NCBI GenBank assembly: GCA_024232355.1 | Contig: JAAEPW010000967.1 | Span: forward strand, 66,447 to 130,446 | Direction: 5' to 3' | DNA from: Chloroflexota bacterium | Lineage (GTDB): Bacteria > Chloroflexota > Anaerolineae > B4-G1 | Length of the DNA stretch: 64,000 nucleotides | Part shown: piece by piece, positions 15,777 through 27,800 of the stretch | Position numbering within the stretch: the stretch's first letter is position 1 | How the letters are laid out: every line of letters starts with the position of its first letter | Notes under the pieces: generated by a model | The model's database searches: none | What the model saw: only the letters and a program-made list of their open reading frames with translations | Told to the model about the DNA's origin: nothing | Made by a program: the position numbers and the translations under genes

Positions 15777-16775
15777 CTATAGATTCTCATAGAACCCGCG
15801 TGGACGCAGCTCTGCAAAATCGTCCATCTCCACCAGATGACGCCGCACATCCACACACAAGTGACATTTGCCCGTGTACCCCTCTGCTCTGAACTGATAC
15901 CCGTACCGCTCCCCAGCCATCTCGCACAAACCGTATGGCCCTTGTTCAACCAACATCTTTAGCAACGGCGAATAACTCTTTTTCTGAAAGCTATCCTGAA
16001 CTTGAGCCAAGTCGCGCCAATCACCCACTGTCAAGCCGCCACACCAGGCGGGGATAAAGTTGCCATACAGGTCCAAGTGCGAGTGTTGGGCGTAGAGAGC
16101 CTCGCCCGCGCAACTCGTCCCCGCAAAAGTCTCTGCCGGATAAGCACCTGCCAAATAACTTAACTCGTACCCCGCTCGCCCGCCAGAGACAACGTGATAC
16201 CCCTCCCACAGAAGACGATGCGCGCCCGCAAGGCCCAACTCTTCCTCATAGCGCGAGAGTGGGGTTGGGCGCTCCAGATCGTCGCTGAAGCGTTGCATGA
16301 TTTCAAGGAATTGAGACATATACACCGTCACCCGGCGAGAACCAAAAATCTCCAGCGCAGCCCTAATCGTGCGCGTTGTGCGCGCCGGGGGGATCCGCTC
16401 GGCATGGAACGGCGAACAACTGATGAGCACCGCTTGCAGCCCAGCCTCCCGCAAAGCACTGAATCGTTCGACCGCCTCGACCTCGTCGGTACACCAACCA
16501 CCGCTGGTCTCGACATAAACCCAAATACCCAACTCGGTCGCCATCCGCGTGCCCTTTAGCAACAATGGAAAGTGAAGGAACGGCTCCCCACCGGTCAAGT
16601 GCACTTGCGGTGTCTGTGGCCAGGTCAGAACCGTCTCCAACGCTTGACGCAGCATATTGGGCGACATTACTTCTTTTTCCCAACCTGGCCCACAGTTATA
16701 GATACAGTGCTTGCAACCGCTATGGCAGCGATAGCTCAGGATGATGCCCAAATCTCGAGGAGAAAGCATAAACAT
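15777..16775 (-). CDS. radical SAM protein with C-terminal cysteine cluster
   Basis: At 332 residues it has the radical SAM motif CHSGCKHC (CxxxCxxC) near residue 17, the glycine-rich HLTGGEPFLHF, and further cysteines in TSCAGEALYAQHSHLDLYGNF, WCGG and GKCHLCVD that could bind an auxiliary cluster as in SPASM/twitch enzymes. The phrase LDLYGNFIPAWC is common in SPASM proteins. The ATG directly abuts the stop codon of the dehydrogenase gene upstream. Substrate not evident; no short peptide substrate gene was seen nearby. Confidence 0.82.
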   Translation of the reverse strand: MFMLSPRDLGIILSYRCHSGCKHCIYNCGPGWEKEVMSPNMLRQALETVLTWPQTPQVHLTGGEPFLHFPLLLKGTRMATELGIWVYVETSGGWCTDEVEAVERFSALREAGLQAVLISCSPFHAERIPPARTTRTIRAALEIFGSRRVTVYMSQFLEIMQRFSDDLERPTPLSRYEEELGLAGAHRLLWEGYHVVSGGRAGYELSYLAGAYPAETFAGTSCAGEALYAQHSHLDLYGNFIPAWCGGLTVGDWRDLAQVQDSFQKKSYSPLLKMLVEQGPYGLCEMAGERYGYQFRAEGYTGKCHLCVDVRRHLVEMDDFAELRPRGFYENL

Positions 16776-17804
16776 TTACGGGATAATTACGTTGCGAACC
16801 TCACCGCCAAATTCATCAAGACCATCCAACGCCGCGTTAATGGCGTCAGCATCCAGGGAAATCGTGCGAGTGATCGCTTTTGAAAGGTCCAGCAGACCCC
16901 GACGGGCAAACTCGAGCAGTACAGGAAATTCGGAACCGAGATGGTCAGATGCACCAATGATCTCTGCTTCCTTGCCCAGAATCTCTCGATACGGATCCAC
17001 TTCCATCAGTTGATCAGCCAACCCCACCAACACCGCGCGACCAAACACCGCCAAACACTGCACGGCCTGCCGGTTCGTCTGCGGCAACCCGATCAACTCT
17101 AGCGAGACGTCCACCCCTTTCCCTCCTGTCAACCGCAGAATCTCGGCTACAGGATCAGATTGGGCAGCATTCACCGGGATCGCTCCGTATTCTTCGGCCA
17201 ACTGGAGTTTGTCCGTGTTAATGTCTACTGCGTACACCTCAAGAGCGCCAAAAGCCCGAGCCAATTGAACCGCCGACATACCTAATCCCCCCACCCCAAA
17301 GATCGCCACCCGCTCGCCGGGCTGCAATCTCGATTTGCGCAAGGCGTGAAAGGATGTAGAGGACGAGCACATCATAATCGCCGCAGTTTCGAACGGAATC
17401 TCATCAGGCAAGGGGACAATGCTGCGAGCAGGCACAAAGACGTACTCAGCATAACCGCCATCACGATGCTTGCCGACCATCTGCCCCTCGACACAAAACT
17501 GCTCGCTGCCAATGCCGCAATAGTGGCATTCGCCACAGGTCACCATATAGTGAATGCCTACCCGATCGCCAACCCGCACGCTGCTCACCTGGGGGCCAAC
17601 CGCTTCCACAACTCCCGCGACTTCGTGCCCCAACGTGATGGGCAGAAACTGGACCGGAGACACACCGGCCCGATAGTGCGCGTCCGAGTGGCAGATACCG
17701 GCAGCCTTGACCCGCACGAGAACATCTTTTGCATCCACAGTAGGCACATCTACTTCCCGCATCTGCAAAGGGTTTTTCATCTCTACCAACTGAACTGCTT
17801 TCAT
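16776..17804 (-). CDS. zinc-dependent alcohol dehydrogenase (MDR family)
   Basis: A 342-residue medium-chain dehydrogenase. Catalytic zinc ligands lie in GICHSDAHYR and LGHEVAG; the structural zinc site is the four-cysteine loop CGECHYCGIGSEQFC; the Rossmann turn is GVGGLG. It oxidises an alcohol with NAD(P); the substrate cannot be told. Its ATG overlaps the stop of the nitroreductase gene (ATGA). Confidence 0.9.
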   Translation of the reverse strand: MKAVQLVEMKNPLQMREVDVPTVDAKDVLVRVKAAGICHSDAHYRAGVSPVQFLPITLGHEVAGVVEAVGPQVSSVRVGDRVGIHYMVTCGECHYCGIGSEQFCVEGQMVGKHRDGGYAEYVFVPARSIVPLPDEIPFETAAIMMCSSSTSFHALRKSRLQPGERVAIFGVGGLGMSAVQLARAFGALEVYAVDINTDKLQLAEEYGAIPVNAAQSDPVAEILRLTGGKGVDVSLELIGLPQTNRQAVQCLAVFGRAVLVGLADQLMEVDPYREILGKEAEIIGASDHLGSEFPVLLEFARRGLLDLSKAITRTISLDADAINAALDGLDEFGGEVRNVIIP

Positions 17805-18481
17805 TCTATTATGTTCCTCCTTTTAAACCATGATCCAGGGCGGATCGTCAGCCTCAGGCGCTGCATCAAACTCCCTAGCAACCCACCCGACACTTTTCCC
17901 AACAACACCTCTTCATCTTCATCTTTTGTTTGGTTACCATACACGTCGTAATGCACGATTTCTGACAAAGACTTGTGGGGCCTAGGGTCCGGAGCCTCTG
18001 CCGGAAACCCCACCGTCAGTATCCCCACGACATCAAAATGATCCGGTACTTGAAGCGTCTCTGCGATCGCTCTCCGATCCAGCCCACCGAGCCAACACGT
18101 CCCCAACCCCAGCGCCTTGGCCTGCAACATGATCTGCGATCCCGCCAGTCCAATGTCCTCGTGGAGAAGCGAACGGTAGATCCGGCTGCGAGCATCCCCG
18201 CATAAGACAACAAGTAATGGCGCATCCCCGGCCTGTGCCCAACGGATGAAATGAAAGGCCGCATGCCGCGCTACCTCCCGGCGGGCCGCCTCATCCCGAA
18301 CGACGATAAAGGCCCACGGCTGCCGGTTGCTGGCCGAAGGCGCCCATCGCCCCGCTTCCAACAATTGCTCGACCATCTCATCTGGCACTGGATCCGATTT
18401 GTAGAGACGAATGCTGCGCCGTCCCTTGAGCAGGGCCAATACTGATTTGGGGGAGGGAATATGATCGCCGGGTTGCGTCAT
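17801..18481 (-). CDS. nitroreductase-family flavoprotein
   Basis: The 226-residue protein shows the FMN-binding nitroreductase pattern RRSIRLYKSDPVPDE and GRWAPSASNRQPWAFIVV, with GLGTCWLGG in the C-terminal half. It would reduce nitro, quinone or similar groups with NAD(P)H. The C-terminal tail (Lys/Arg-rich RLRLTIRPGSWFKRR) is an extension beyond the usual fold. It is the first gene of the six-gene operon; AGGAG lies seven bases before the ATG. Confidence 0.87.
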   Translation of the reverse strand: MTQPGDHIPSPKSVLALLKGRRSIRLYKSDPVPDEMVEQLLEAGRWAPSASNRQPWAFIVVRDEAARREVARHAAFHFIRWAQAGDAPLLVVLCGDARSRIYRSLLHEDIGLAGSQIMLQAKALGLGTCWLGGLDRRAIAETLQVPDHFDVVGILTVGFPAEAPDPRPHKSLSEIVHYDVYGNQTKDEDEEVLLGKVSGGLLGSLMQRLRLTIRPGSWFKRRNIIE

Positions 18482-18517
18482 CTAGGTACTCCTGGTAAAA
18501 TATGACACACGGGACAT

Positions 18518-18545
18518 AACATAGCACATCACTCTGATCCGTCAA
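18518..18545 (-). promoter_or_regulatory. promoter of the nitroreductase operon
   Basis: Minus-strand TTGACG (18540-18545) and TATGTT (18518-18523) are 16 bases apart, about 37 bases before the start codon. Confidence 0.65.
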
Positions 18546-18631
18546 GTTACACACAACTATTGTACTCGGAGCGCCGCAGAAGCGCAAGAGCGAAACAACC
18601 AATCGGGTTATCCACAGCCACTATTGTAGGT

Positions 18632-18705
18632 TTGACATTTTAATAAATCTGTTACATAATTGTTACAAATCCCTCACATTTGCAAATCATCATTTGTGAT
18701 ATAAT
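18632..18705 (+). promoter_or_regulatory. promoter region of the giant surface-protein operon
   Basis: TTGACA (18632-18637) and CATAAT (18655-18660) are 17 bases apart. A second -10-like TATAAT lies at 18700-18705. The stretch TAATTGTTACAAA near 18657 and TTTGTG near 18693 recur upstream of the 58005 response-regulator/second giant-protein genes. Confidence 0.65.
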
Positions 18706-18873
18706 ATTAATGGAAACCCCCTAAACAAAGTGCAAGGGTAAAAAAGTTGCGTTTCCTAATTGTCTCCCCCCATTAGTTGGAAATAGGCTCTTTGAGCCAC
18801 CGAGTAACTTTTACCATATTGTGTCCCAATGAATACATAGACGTTGTTCAGAAACAACATAAGGAGGGCGGGA

Positions 18874-21800
18874 ATGAAATACAAAAGCCTTACATTAACA
18901 ACTATCATCACCATGCTCATCAACTTGGTCGGAGCGGGTCTAGCGCCAATGCCAGCCGCCGCTGCGCTATCAACCACGTCGGGTTTGGAAGCCCACGCTT
19001 CTTCTTCATACGATGTAGTGCCCTCCTGGTTCGCCGCGACTGCCGATTCTGCCCCAAAATCCGCCCTGCCCACGTGGTTCACCGGCGGAACAGCCGCTAG
19101 AGTTTCTTCCGCGCCACCCGAACGGGTTCTACCTGTCAAACAGATGCCGTCCGTCTCCAGTCGCGATGTGTTGGCCGCGCCATTGCCGAGGCCACTGACA
19201 AATCCCATTCCTCAACTGTCGATAGAGGTTGAGGCTCCCGCGAATGTCAGTGAAGGAGATGAGGCCGTGGGCGGTAATTTCTACACCGTCACGGTGCGCA
19301 ACAACAGCCCTTCAGTATCGGCTCTCAACTTTTACATCACCGCAACCATCCCAATGACCGGATTTACCTACATTGATGGTTCGGCCGATTTTACAAGTGT
19401 GATCTCTGGCGTGCAGTTCGTGGTCGATACTCCCGTTGGTAAGGTAGTGACCTGGCGGCCCATCCCCTCCAGCTTTGATCTACTCCCCGGCGACGTTGTG
19501 GTCTTGACCTTTAAGATGCAGACCGATGGCACAGCAGTTTCCGGGCAGAGACTGGATGTGAACGCCGTTTATGAAAATCCGGCAGACACACAAGAAAGCC
19601 TCAACGCTGGGCAAAATGTTCGCGTGGGGCGAGGTAACCTGGTAATCAGTAAAAGCCCATCTATTCGAGACGCTACGCTGGGCGACGAGGTGTCCTGGGA
19701 AATTATTGTCGCCAACACTGGACTGGGCGATGTCTATACGACGACGATTACGGACACCTTTGGCATAGGATACATCAACACCGATGACGGCGAATTGACC
19801 ACCATCCCGCTGCTGAGCATTGGCGAGCGCCGCTCATTCAATGTCACGGCGACGGTCAATTCTTGCACCGACCTGACCAACATTGCCGAGGCATCCTGGA
19901 GTATCGGCAATGAGCCGAACCGTGAAGGTCAAGTGCTGGGCACAAGCGCCCACCCTGTTTCTGATACCACCGACGTCGCCTATCTTTTGGAGACCCCGAA
20001 TGTAAGCATTGCGGCTACAGGCGACATTAATATAGGCTACTGCGGCACGCCGGTCGCGCATGCAATTGTGGTCACGGTCAGTAACGTCGCTGGGGCCGGC
20101 GCCGCGGCAGATTTTGTTCTGGTCAGCGACATGGATCCAAGTTATTCCGTCGGTGCGGTTGACTCTAACTGGACATATAACAACGGTATTTTCACCTTGA
20201 CCGCCAACAGCGGCGTATTGGCCGCCGGAAATGAAATGGCGCTCTCTTTTATGGTTACACCCCCGCTTGATGTATGCGGCGGCGCTTTTAGCCAAAACAT
20301 TAATTTTGAGGCACGATACAGCAACGGTTGCAACCTCGATTATACCGGCCCCTCCACCAGTGTCTCTTATGATTATGCCACCGGGAGCGATGCCGAACCC
20401 ACTTTGAGCGTTGCCAAAACAGTGGATGATGAGGTCACTTTTACCGACGATACAGCCGTGTTTACGATCAGTTTCACGGCAGAGAACGGAGACAACATTG
20501 ACGGGGACATTCTTATCACTGATAGTATCCCCACCGCTTTTACCAACACGACCATTATTAACACGTCTGATGGTTCTACCAGCATTGTGGACAATCAACT
20601 TGTTTGGACAATCCCGTCCTCCCCTGGCAATATAAGTGGTACGCTCTCTTTTTCGGTCACAGTTGTAGACGCCGATGGTGTGTGCGGTGCTAACACTACG
20701 GTGTATAATACTGTGGATGCCTTTGCCGAAACCGACTGCGCCAGTTGTGACCCTCTCACAAGCACCGCCTCGGTAGATGTGATTATTCAAAATTCGCCCA
20801 CCGGGGAGCCGGGCGGCGGCATTTCTTCTCACGCCGAAGTGTGCGGCGATAATTTCACCATCACCAACACCTATCAAATTTCAATCACCAGTTGGAGCGG
20901 CATTATCTTTACCGATACGCTGGGCACGCGCGATGTGCCCGCCGGCAGTCTCGCTTACGTTGCCAGCACACTGTCGGTCATTGTCAATGGCGTTGATAGA
21001 ATCGGTGACGTTACTATCGTTCAAACTTTACCCCAACTAGTTGTAGATTTGGGTGGCATAGGCGCTCCTACGGGAATAGTCACCGTCACCATCAGCTATG
21101 ATATTGACCCCGATGAAGATTTTTTGGAGAGTCAGGCACAGCAAAGAATATTCAACTGGTCCGAGTTTCACGTTCCCGGTTCCGGCAGCGGTGCTTGCAC
21201 CGGCGACGATACCTTTTATCAAGGAGTGTGGATAGACCTACAACGCGCCGATTTGCAAATAGATATCTCGCCCCAAAGCTTTGACGGCTGCCAGACGGTT
21301 CCCGTAACCCTTACCGTATCCGATCCTGATTTTGTTTCCGAGGGGTTGACGGCGACCAACGTAATCGTCACATTCCAGGCCGCAGCTGGCGAACTTGCTA
21401 CTATCAATATCGGCGCAATGAACTATGGCGCCGGCTTTGCGGGCGGCCCAACCAGTGGCCCAATACTCAGTGGCACAGATACCCTGGTCTGGACCTTTGA
21501 CAACGGTTTTGCGCCGGGCGCTATCTCGGGCACCATCTCTTTTGAGATGCAGCGTGGCTGCGGCAATACAACCCTCAGTTCCACTGTGACGTTCGCTGAT
21601 CGTTGCAGCATCAATCACACCAATAGCGGCGGCGTTGCCCAACCACCCCGCACGCCTGACCTGGTGCTGTTTGTCACCCCCGACACCTATATGGTCAACG
21701 AGAAAACTGCTCGCTGGCGCGCTTACGTGACCAACGTTGGCGACGCGACAGCCGTCACCGCTACCCTGCAAAACATTTTTGGAGCGGGTTTTCAGTTTAT

Positions 21801-24800
21801 CACTCAAACGACAAACATGACGAGCAATCTCACCCTGCTCAACCCCGCTCCTTTTACTCCCGACGAGGATATCGTTTGGCAAATCACCGATCTTGCCCCC
21901 GGCGAGCAAATGAGAATAGACATTTACGCCCGCGTGGTCAGTTGCGGGGATGTGGAAGCAACTGTGAGATTGAACTCGGACTGCCTGGGATTTGACTGTT
22001 CGGCGCCTCAAGAAAAAGTCCTGAATTTTATTCAGCCCGTACCCGAGATTCGTTCCTCAAATGACCAATCCGCCGACTTGCCGCTTTGCTCCACGGGCGA
22101 GGTACTGCTGCGGGTCAAAAACGCCGCTGTTTCGGTGCACATGTACAATACGATCGTTTCAGAAACGATCACCTCACTGAGCTATATTTCTGGCTCAACC
22201 AGGATGACTGTCACGGACAAGTATGGAGACCCCATTCCGGAATTGAGCAATATAGCCTTTGAACCAGTCACTTCCACTGTCCCCGACGGCGAGCTGCTTG
22301 TTTGGAGAGTGGATAAAGGTAGCCCGGAACTTTCTCAGACGCTGGTCTTTACTGACCGCGGCCCCGAAGAAACGATCGACATTCATTTTATGGTCCAAAC
22401 CGGTTGCGACACACCCGATTCAAACAAAGTGCAGGCCACAGCCGCCGCGCACGAACCATGTGGCAACTTTTTCTTCCGCGACGAGAGTGCAGAGACATTA
22501 GACTCGGTCGAACCCGAGATCACGTTGATCAAAGAGGCACGCAATGCGACCCAGGGCGACTCGAATTATGCACAAGTGGTATATGGTGAGCCGGGCAATG
22601 AAATCGAGTGGCGGGTGACCGCGGTCAATGCAGTCGGCGCGTTCATTGCCCATAACGTGGTCGTCACCGATACTTTACCACCGGAAATAGATCTTACATC
22701 TGTTTTTAGCCACGTCACTACCGGTACGGCCAGTCTCGCAGGCAATATTGTAAGGTGGGTCATTGGCGACCTGCCCGCCAACAACGTAAACCAAACCATG
22801 TTCTTGACGACGACGATCAAGACAAGTGGGGTAACCTGTTCCGTAGAGGGCGTCAATAGGGCCAAGCTAACTTATGGCTGCGATGATAACTGCGTGGTAG
22901 TGCCGCCTTTGAGCGCAGAGGCGATATTGAGAAAGTTACCAAACTTTGCCATTGAAATTCCGACTGCTACCAGTTTAAACCTCTGCGGCGGCCCCTTGAC
23001 GATTACGTTGGATAACAATGGCTCGACAGCCCATTATGTGGTTGTCACCGATACGCTGCCGCTTGAATATGTGTACGATTCGTCTATTAGTATGCCACCA
23101 GGAGCAACTGTTTCTCCTACATCTGGGTCCAATGTGCTTGTTTGGGAATGGATTAGTTTGACTCACGGCATCCATGACATTGTCTTTAACGTTCGCCAGA
23201 ATGCTACGAGCGGCGTCTGCTCGTCCGAGGCAACGTTAGAAAATCAGGTTCAAACAAAGTACCAGAACAGCGACTTTTGTGTTGACCCTATCACTTCTAC
23301 CACCAGCCCCACCAGCAGCGTCGAGTTTATGTACCTGGAAATTGACAAATCCCCCGAGTACCAGGTGGTAGGGGTAGGCGAGACTGTGACCTGGACAGTT
23401 GTGGTCACCAACCCCAGCCCTGGCGACATGTTCAACTTGATCGTGACCGATACCGCCGGCACCCAATATGAAAATCTAAGCGAGGTCAGTAATTCTACCG
23501 GTGTAATTTCTAACCCTATCAGTCCAAATATGGTTACCTGGAACATTACGGTGACGGCTGGCCAAACCTGGGCAGTGACGCTCACTGCTATTTTGACCGA
23601 AACCGGTACGAACGATAACCGGGCCGAACTTTACTCCAAATGTTCGTCGGGTTGTGAACCGGAAATCATCTCTGATACGGCGTATGTCAGCTTGCTGAAC
23701 AACTTTGACAAACTTCCCCAGGTTCAAACTGGCACCATCGGCAGTTTGGTTTTCTTTAACCTGGAAGCGACGCTGTCAGATTTTAATGGGTACTATGAAA
23801 ACATTGTCATCACAGATGCCCTGCCTGTGGGGCTGGGTTATGTCTCATCGGTGTTGACCTATACGGTTGATATTGATACCGGTATAGGCGGCCCTACCCA
23901 AACTGTTACAACTGCACCTTTGCCTAACCCCGGACAGTACAACTCTGGTGACGTGGTATGGAGTTTAGGGGATTTACCCGGCAGTATTGAAATAAATGGC
24001 ATCATCACCGCCGTCATTCAAGACGAACTCGCAAGCTATGACGACGCTCGCTTGGTCAACGAGTTCCAGATGGCCTACGTGCAAGACGGAGGCAATCACA
24101 TCTTTACCACCACGGCGAACGTGGACGTAGTAGAGCCAGTCATGCACATTGGCAAGAGTTATGTGACGCCAGAACCGTGCGGTGCGACGTTGCTTGCGGA
24201 TAGCTTTAATGTACCTGATACCTCCCTGGGAACAGTGGGGAATTGGGCACGCACTAGCGGCGATGCGGCGGTTCAGGATGGAATGTTACGACTGTTCAAC
24301 AGCGGTGACGTACAAAACCCGACCGTGTTCTCTGATTTCAGTATAAGCTTTATGGCTCGCAAAAATGACAATATCACCAGCGGCACTGATCCTCGCCTGC
24401 TCATCCAATTCCGTCGACAAAGTTCGGGTCGTTACAACCTCGAATGGCAGCCAGACGGAGACCTGCGATTGTACCGTAGTAGTGGTAGCGGGGCGTTTGG
24501 TGGCACCGAGATCCAAGGTCTGTTACCTGAGCGATGGTACCATTTTGAGATTCGGGCACAAGGGAATCGCATCCAAGTCTACGTGGATGGGCAGCAGGTA
24601 TTTGATGATACCGATGACAATTTCCAAAGTGGTGTCATCCAGATTCGCACTACTGCTGACAGCGACTTTTATATAGATGACATCCTCGTCACCCGCTTTG
24701 GCGAGGCAGGCTGCATCGTTGCCGGGAACGACCTCGTCACCTATACCCTCGCCATCTCTAACCAGGCCCAACTGCCCGGCCACAACCTGGTCATCACCGA

Positions 24801-27800
24801 TGCTCTCCCCAATTGGATGAGCCTGGTCACGTACACGATGGATAGCAACGACCCAAGCAACCCGGCAATAGTCACCGAGCCGTCTCCCGGTGATGATGGC
24901 ACCCTCGTCTGGTCTGTGGACCATCTGACGCCCACGGCACCCTTTGACCCGCTGAACCACACCGCCATCACCCTCACCGTCGTCCTGCGCGTCGCCGACA
25001 ATGTCCCGGCCAACACTATCCTGCCCAACCAGGCGTCGCTGGACTATACTGCCTGGCCTGCGGGGCCGGAGGCGGGAGAAGAGCGCGAATACAGCGGCGG
25101 CTCACACTCTACCGCCGTGCGCACCATCGACGGCGAGATCGGCGATTACGTCTGGGTGGACGAAGACATCGACGGCATCCAAGACGGCGGCGAGACCCCC
25201 ATCCCATTCGTCGTCGTGGACCTGTACAACAGCACCACCGGAGCCTTTATCACCACGACTACCACCGACGGCGGCGGCCTCTACCTGTTCGAGAACCTAC
25301 CGCTGAACAAATCCTACACCGTGCAACTCTCGCAGACCAACTTTAGCCCCGGCGGCGTGCTCTATGCTTACACAGCGACGCTCCTCCACCAGGGAGCAAG
25401 CGGTACTGACTCGAACGCCGACCCCACCGCCACCTTTAACGGCTCCGGCTACGCCGTCACCACCACCCTCACCTTCTCCCCGCTCATCACCCAAGACCTC
25501 ACCCTCGACTTTGGCTTTTACGCCGGACGCATTGGCGATTACGTCTGGATAGACGAAAACCTCAACGGCACCCAGGATGGTGGCAGCGAGACGCCCATCC
25601 AATCCGTCATCGTGGATCTGTACGACAGCAATAGTGGGAACTTTATCACTACGACCACCACCAACCCCAGCGGCCTCTACCTGTTCGAGAACCTGCCGCT
25701 GAACGTATCCTACACCGTGCAACTCTCGCAGACCAACTTTGACCCAGGCGGCGCGCTCTATGCTTACACCGCCACCCTCTTGGGCGGCATGCCCTTTGTC
25801 AACACCGACTCGAACGCCGATCCCACCGCTCTCTTTAATAGCTCCGGCTATGCCGTCACTACCACCCTCACCACCCTCATCACCGAGGACCTGACCCTCG
25901 ACTTTGGCTTTTATCGTATGGACCTGGGCGACCTGCCCGAAGGCCCCTACCCAACCACCCTGGCCCAGAACGGCGCGCGCCACATCATCCTGCCCGCCGA
26001 TAACCCCACCCTCGGCGCGACCGTGGACGCCGAATTGAACGGACGGCCAAACGAGACCGCCACCGGCGACGACAACGCCGATGCGCCCGACGACGAAGAT
26101 GGGGTGCGGTTGAACTCGCAACTTGTCGCCGGACAGATAGCCACCTTTACCATCACCGGCACCAATGTCATCAGCAATCCAGTCCTCAACGCCTGGATCG
26201 ACTTTGACGGCGACAGCGATTTCGACGACCTCGGCGAACAAATCTTTACCGACACGGTACTGGCCTTGGGAGCCAACGTACTGAACATCAACGTACCTCC
26301 GGTGCTGTTGAGCGACACCCTCAACAGCCGCTTCCGCTACAGCACCGATGCTGGCCTCACCATCACCGGCCAAGCCAGCGATGGTGAGATCGAAGATCAC
26401 CAATTCTTCCCCACCCGCATGGACCTGGGCGACCTTCCCGAAGGCCCGTACCTGACCACGTTCTCCCAAGATGGTGCGCGTCACGTCATCCTGCCCGCAA
26501 GTAACCCCACCCTCGGCGCGACCGTGGACGACGAAGTCGACGGCCAGCCTAGCAGCGACGCCTCCGGCGACGACGCCACCGGTGTACTCGACGACGAGGA
26601 CGGCGTGCGGCTCGAATCCCTTATCCTATCCGGGCAGACGGCGACGATGACCATCACCGGGACCAACGTGATCAGCGCCCACCTGAATGCCTGGATCGAT
26701 TTCAACGGCAACGGTATACTGACCGATCCCGGAGACCAAATTTTTAGCGACGCCACCCTGGACGTGGGAGCCAACATACTGACCTTTAGCGTGCCAGCCG
26801 TGGTATTGAGCGACACCCTCAACAGCCGCTTCCGCTACAGCACCGATGGAGGTCTCATCCCCACCGGTGAGGCCAGCGACGGCGAGATCGAAGATCACCA
26901 GTTCACACCGAGCCGGGCTGACTTTGGCGACCTGCCCGAAAGCCCGTACCCCACCACCCTGGCACAGAACGGCCCGTGGCACATCATCCTACCCACGAAC
27001 AATCCGATCCTCGGCGCGATCGTAGACGCCGAAATCGACGGCCAACCAAACGGAACCGCCACCGGCGATGATACCCTCGATGCACCTGACGACGAAGACG
27101 GCGTGCGGCTCGAATCCCCCATCATCGCCGGGCAGATTGCGACTATGACCATCACCGGAACAAACGCCAGCAGCGCGTTTCTCAACGCCTGGATCGACTT
27201 TGACGGCGACGGCGACCTGAGCGGCCTTGGCGAGCAAATCTTTATCAACACGGCCCTGACCACAGGAACCAACGTGCTGACCTTTAGCGTACCGGCGATC
27301 ATATTGAGCGACACCCTCAACAGCCGCTTCCGCTACAGCACCATCGGCGGCCTCACGCCCACCGGTCAGGCCAGCGACGGCGAGATCGAAGACCACCAAT
27401 TCGCCCCCACCCGGCGCGACTTGGGCGACTTGCCAGACGGCTTGTACCCGACCACCCTGGCCCAAGACGGCGCGCGCCACATCATCCTGGACGCGAACAA
27501 CCCCACCCTCGGCGCGAGCGTGGACGACGAAGCGGACGGCCAGCCAAACATCACCGCCACCGGCGACGACGCCGCCCGCATCCCCGACGACGAGGATGGC
27601 ATGCGGCTCGAATCCATCATCGTCGCCGGGCAGATCGCGACCATGACCATCACCGGGACAAACGTGACAAGTGCAGTCCTTAACGCTTGGATCGACTTTG
27701 ACGGCGACGGCGACCTGAGTGGCCTTGGCGAGCAAATCTTTATCAACACGGCCCTGACCACAGGAACCAACGTTCTGACCTTTAGCGTGCCGATGGTCGT

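Larger units (their letters stand above)
18482..18873. other. divergent intergenic region upstream of the giant surface protein
   Basis: Holds the two divergent promoters listed separately, a single perfect DnaA box TTATCCACA at 18608-18616, and a hairpin-forming GTTGTTCAGAAACAAC (18843-18858) directly before the ribosome binding site. No other gene is evident. Confidence 0.6.

Noticed and set aside
18608..18616. Perfect DnaA box TTATCCACA as a sign of a replication origin
   Set aside because: Only one box, no cluster, no AT-rich unwinding region with dnaA or dnaN nearby.
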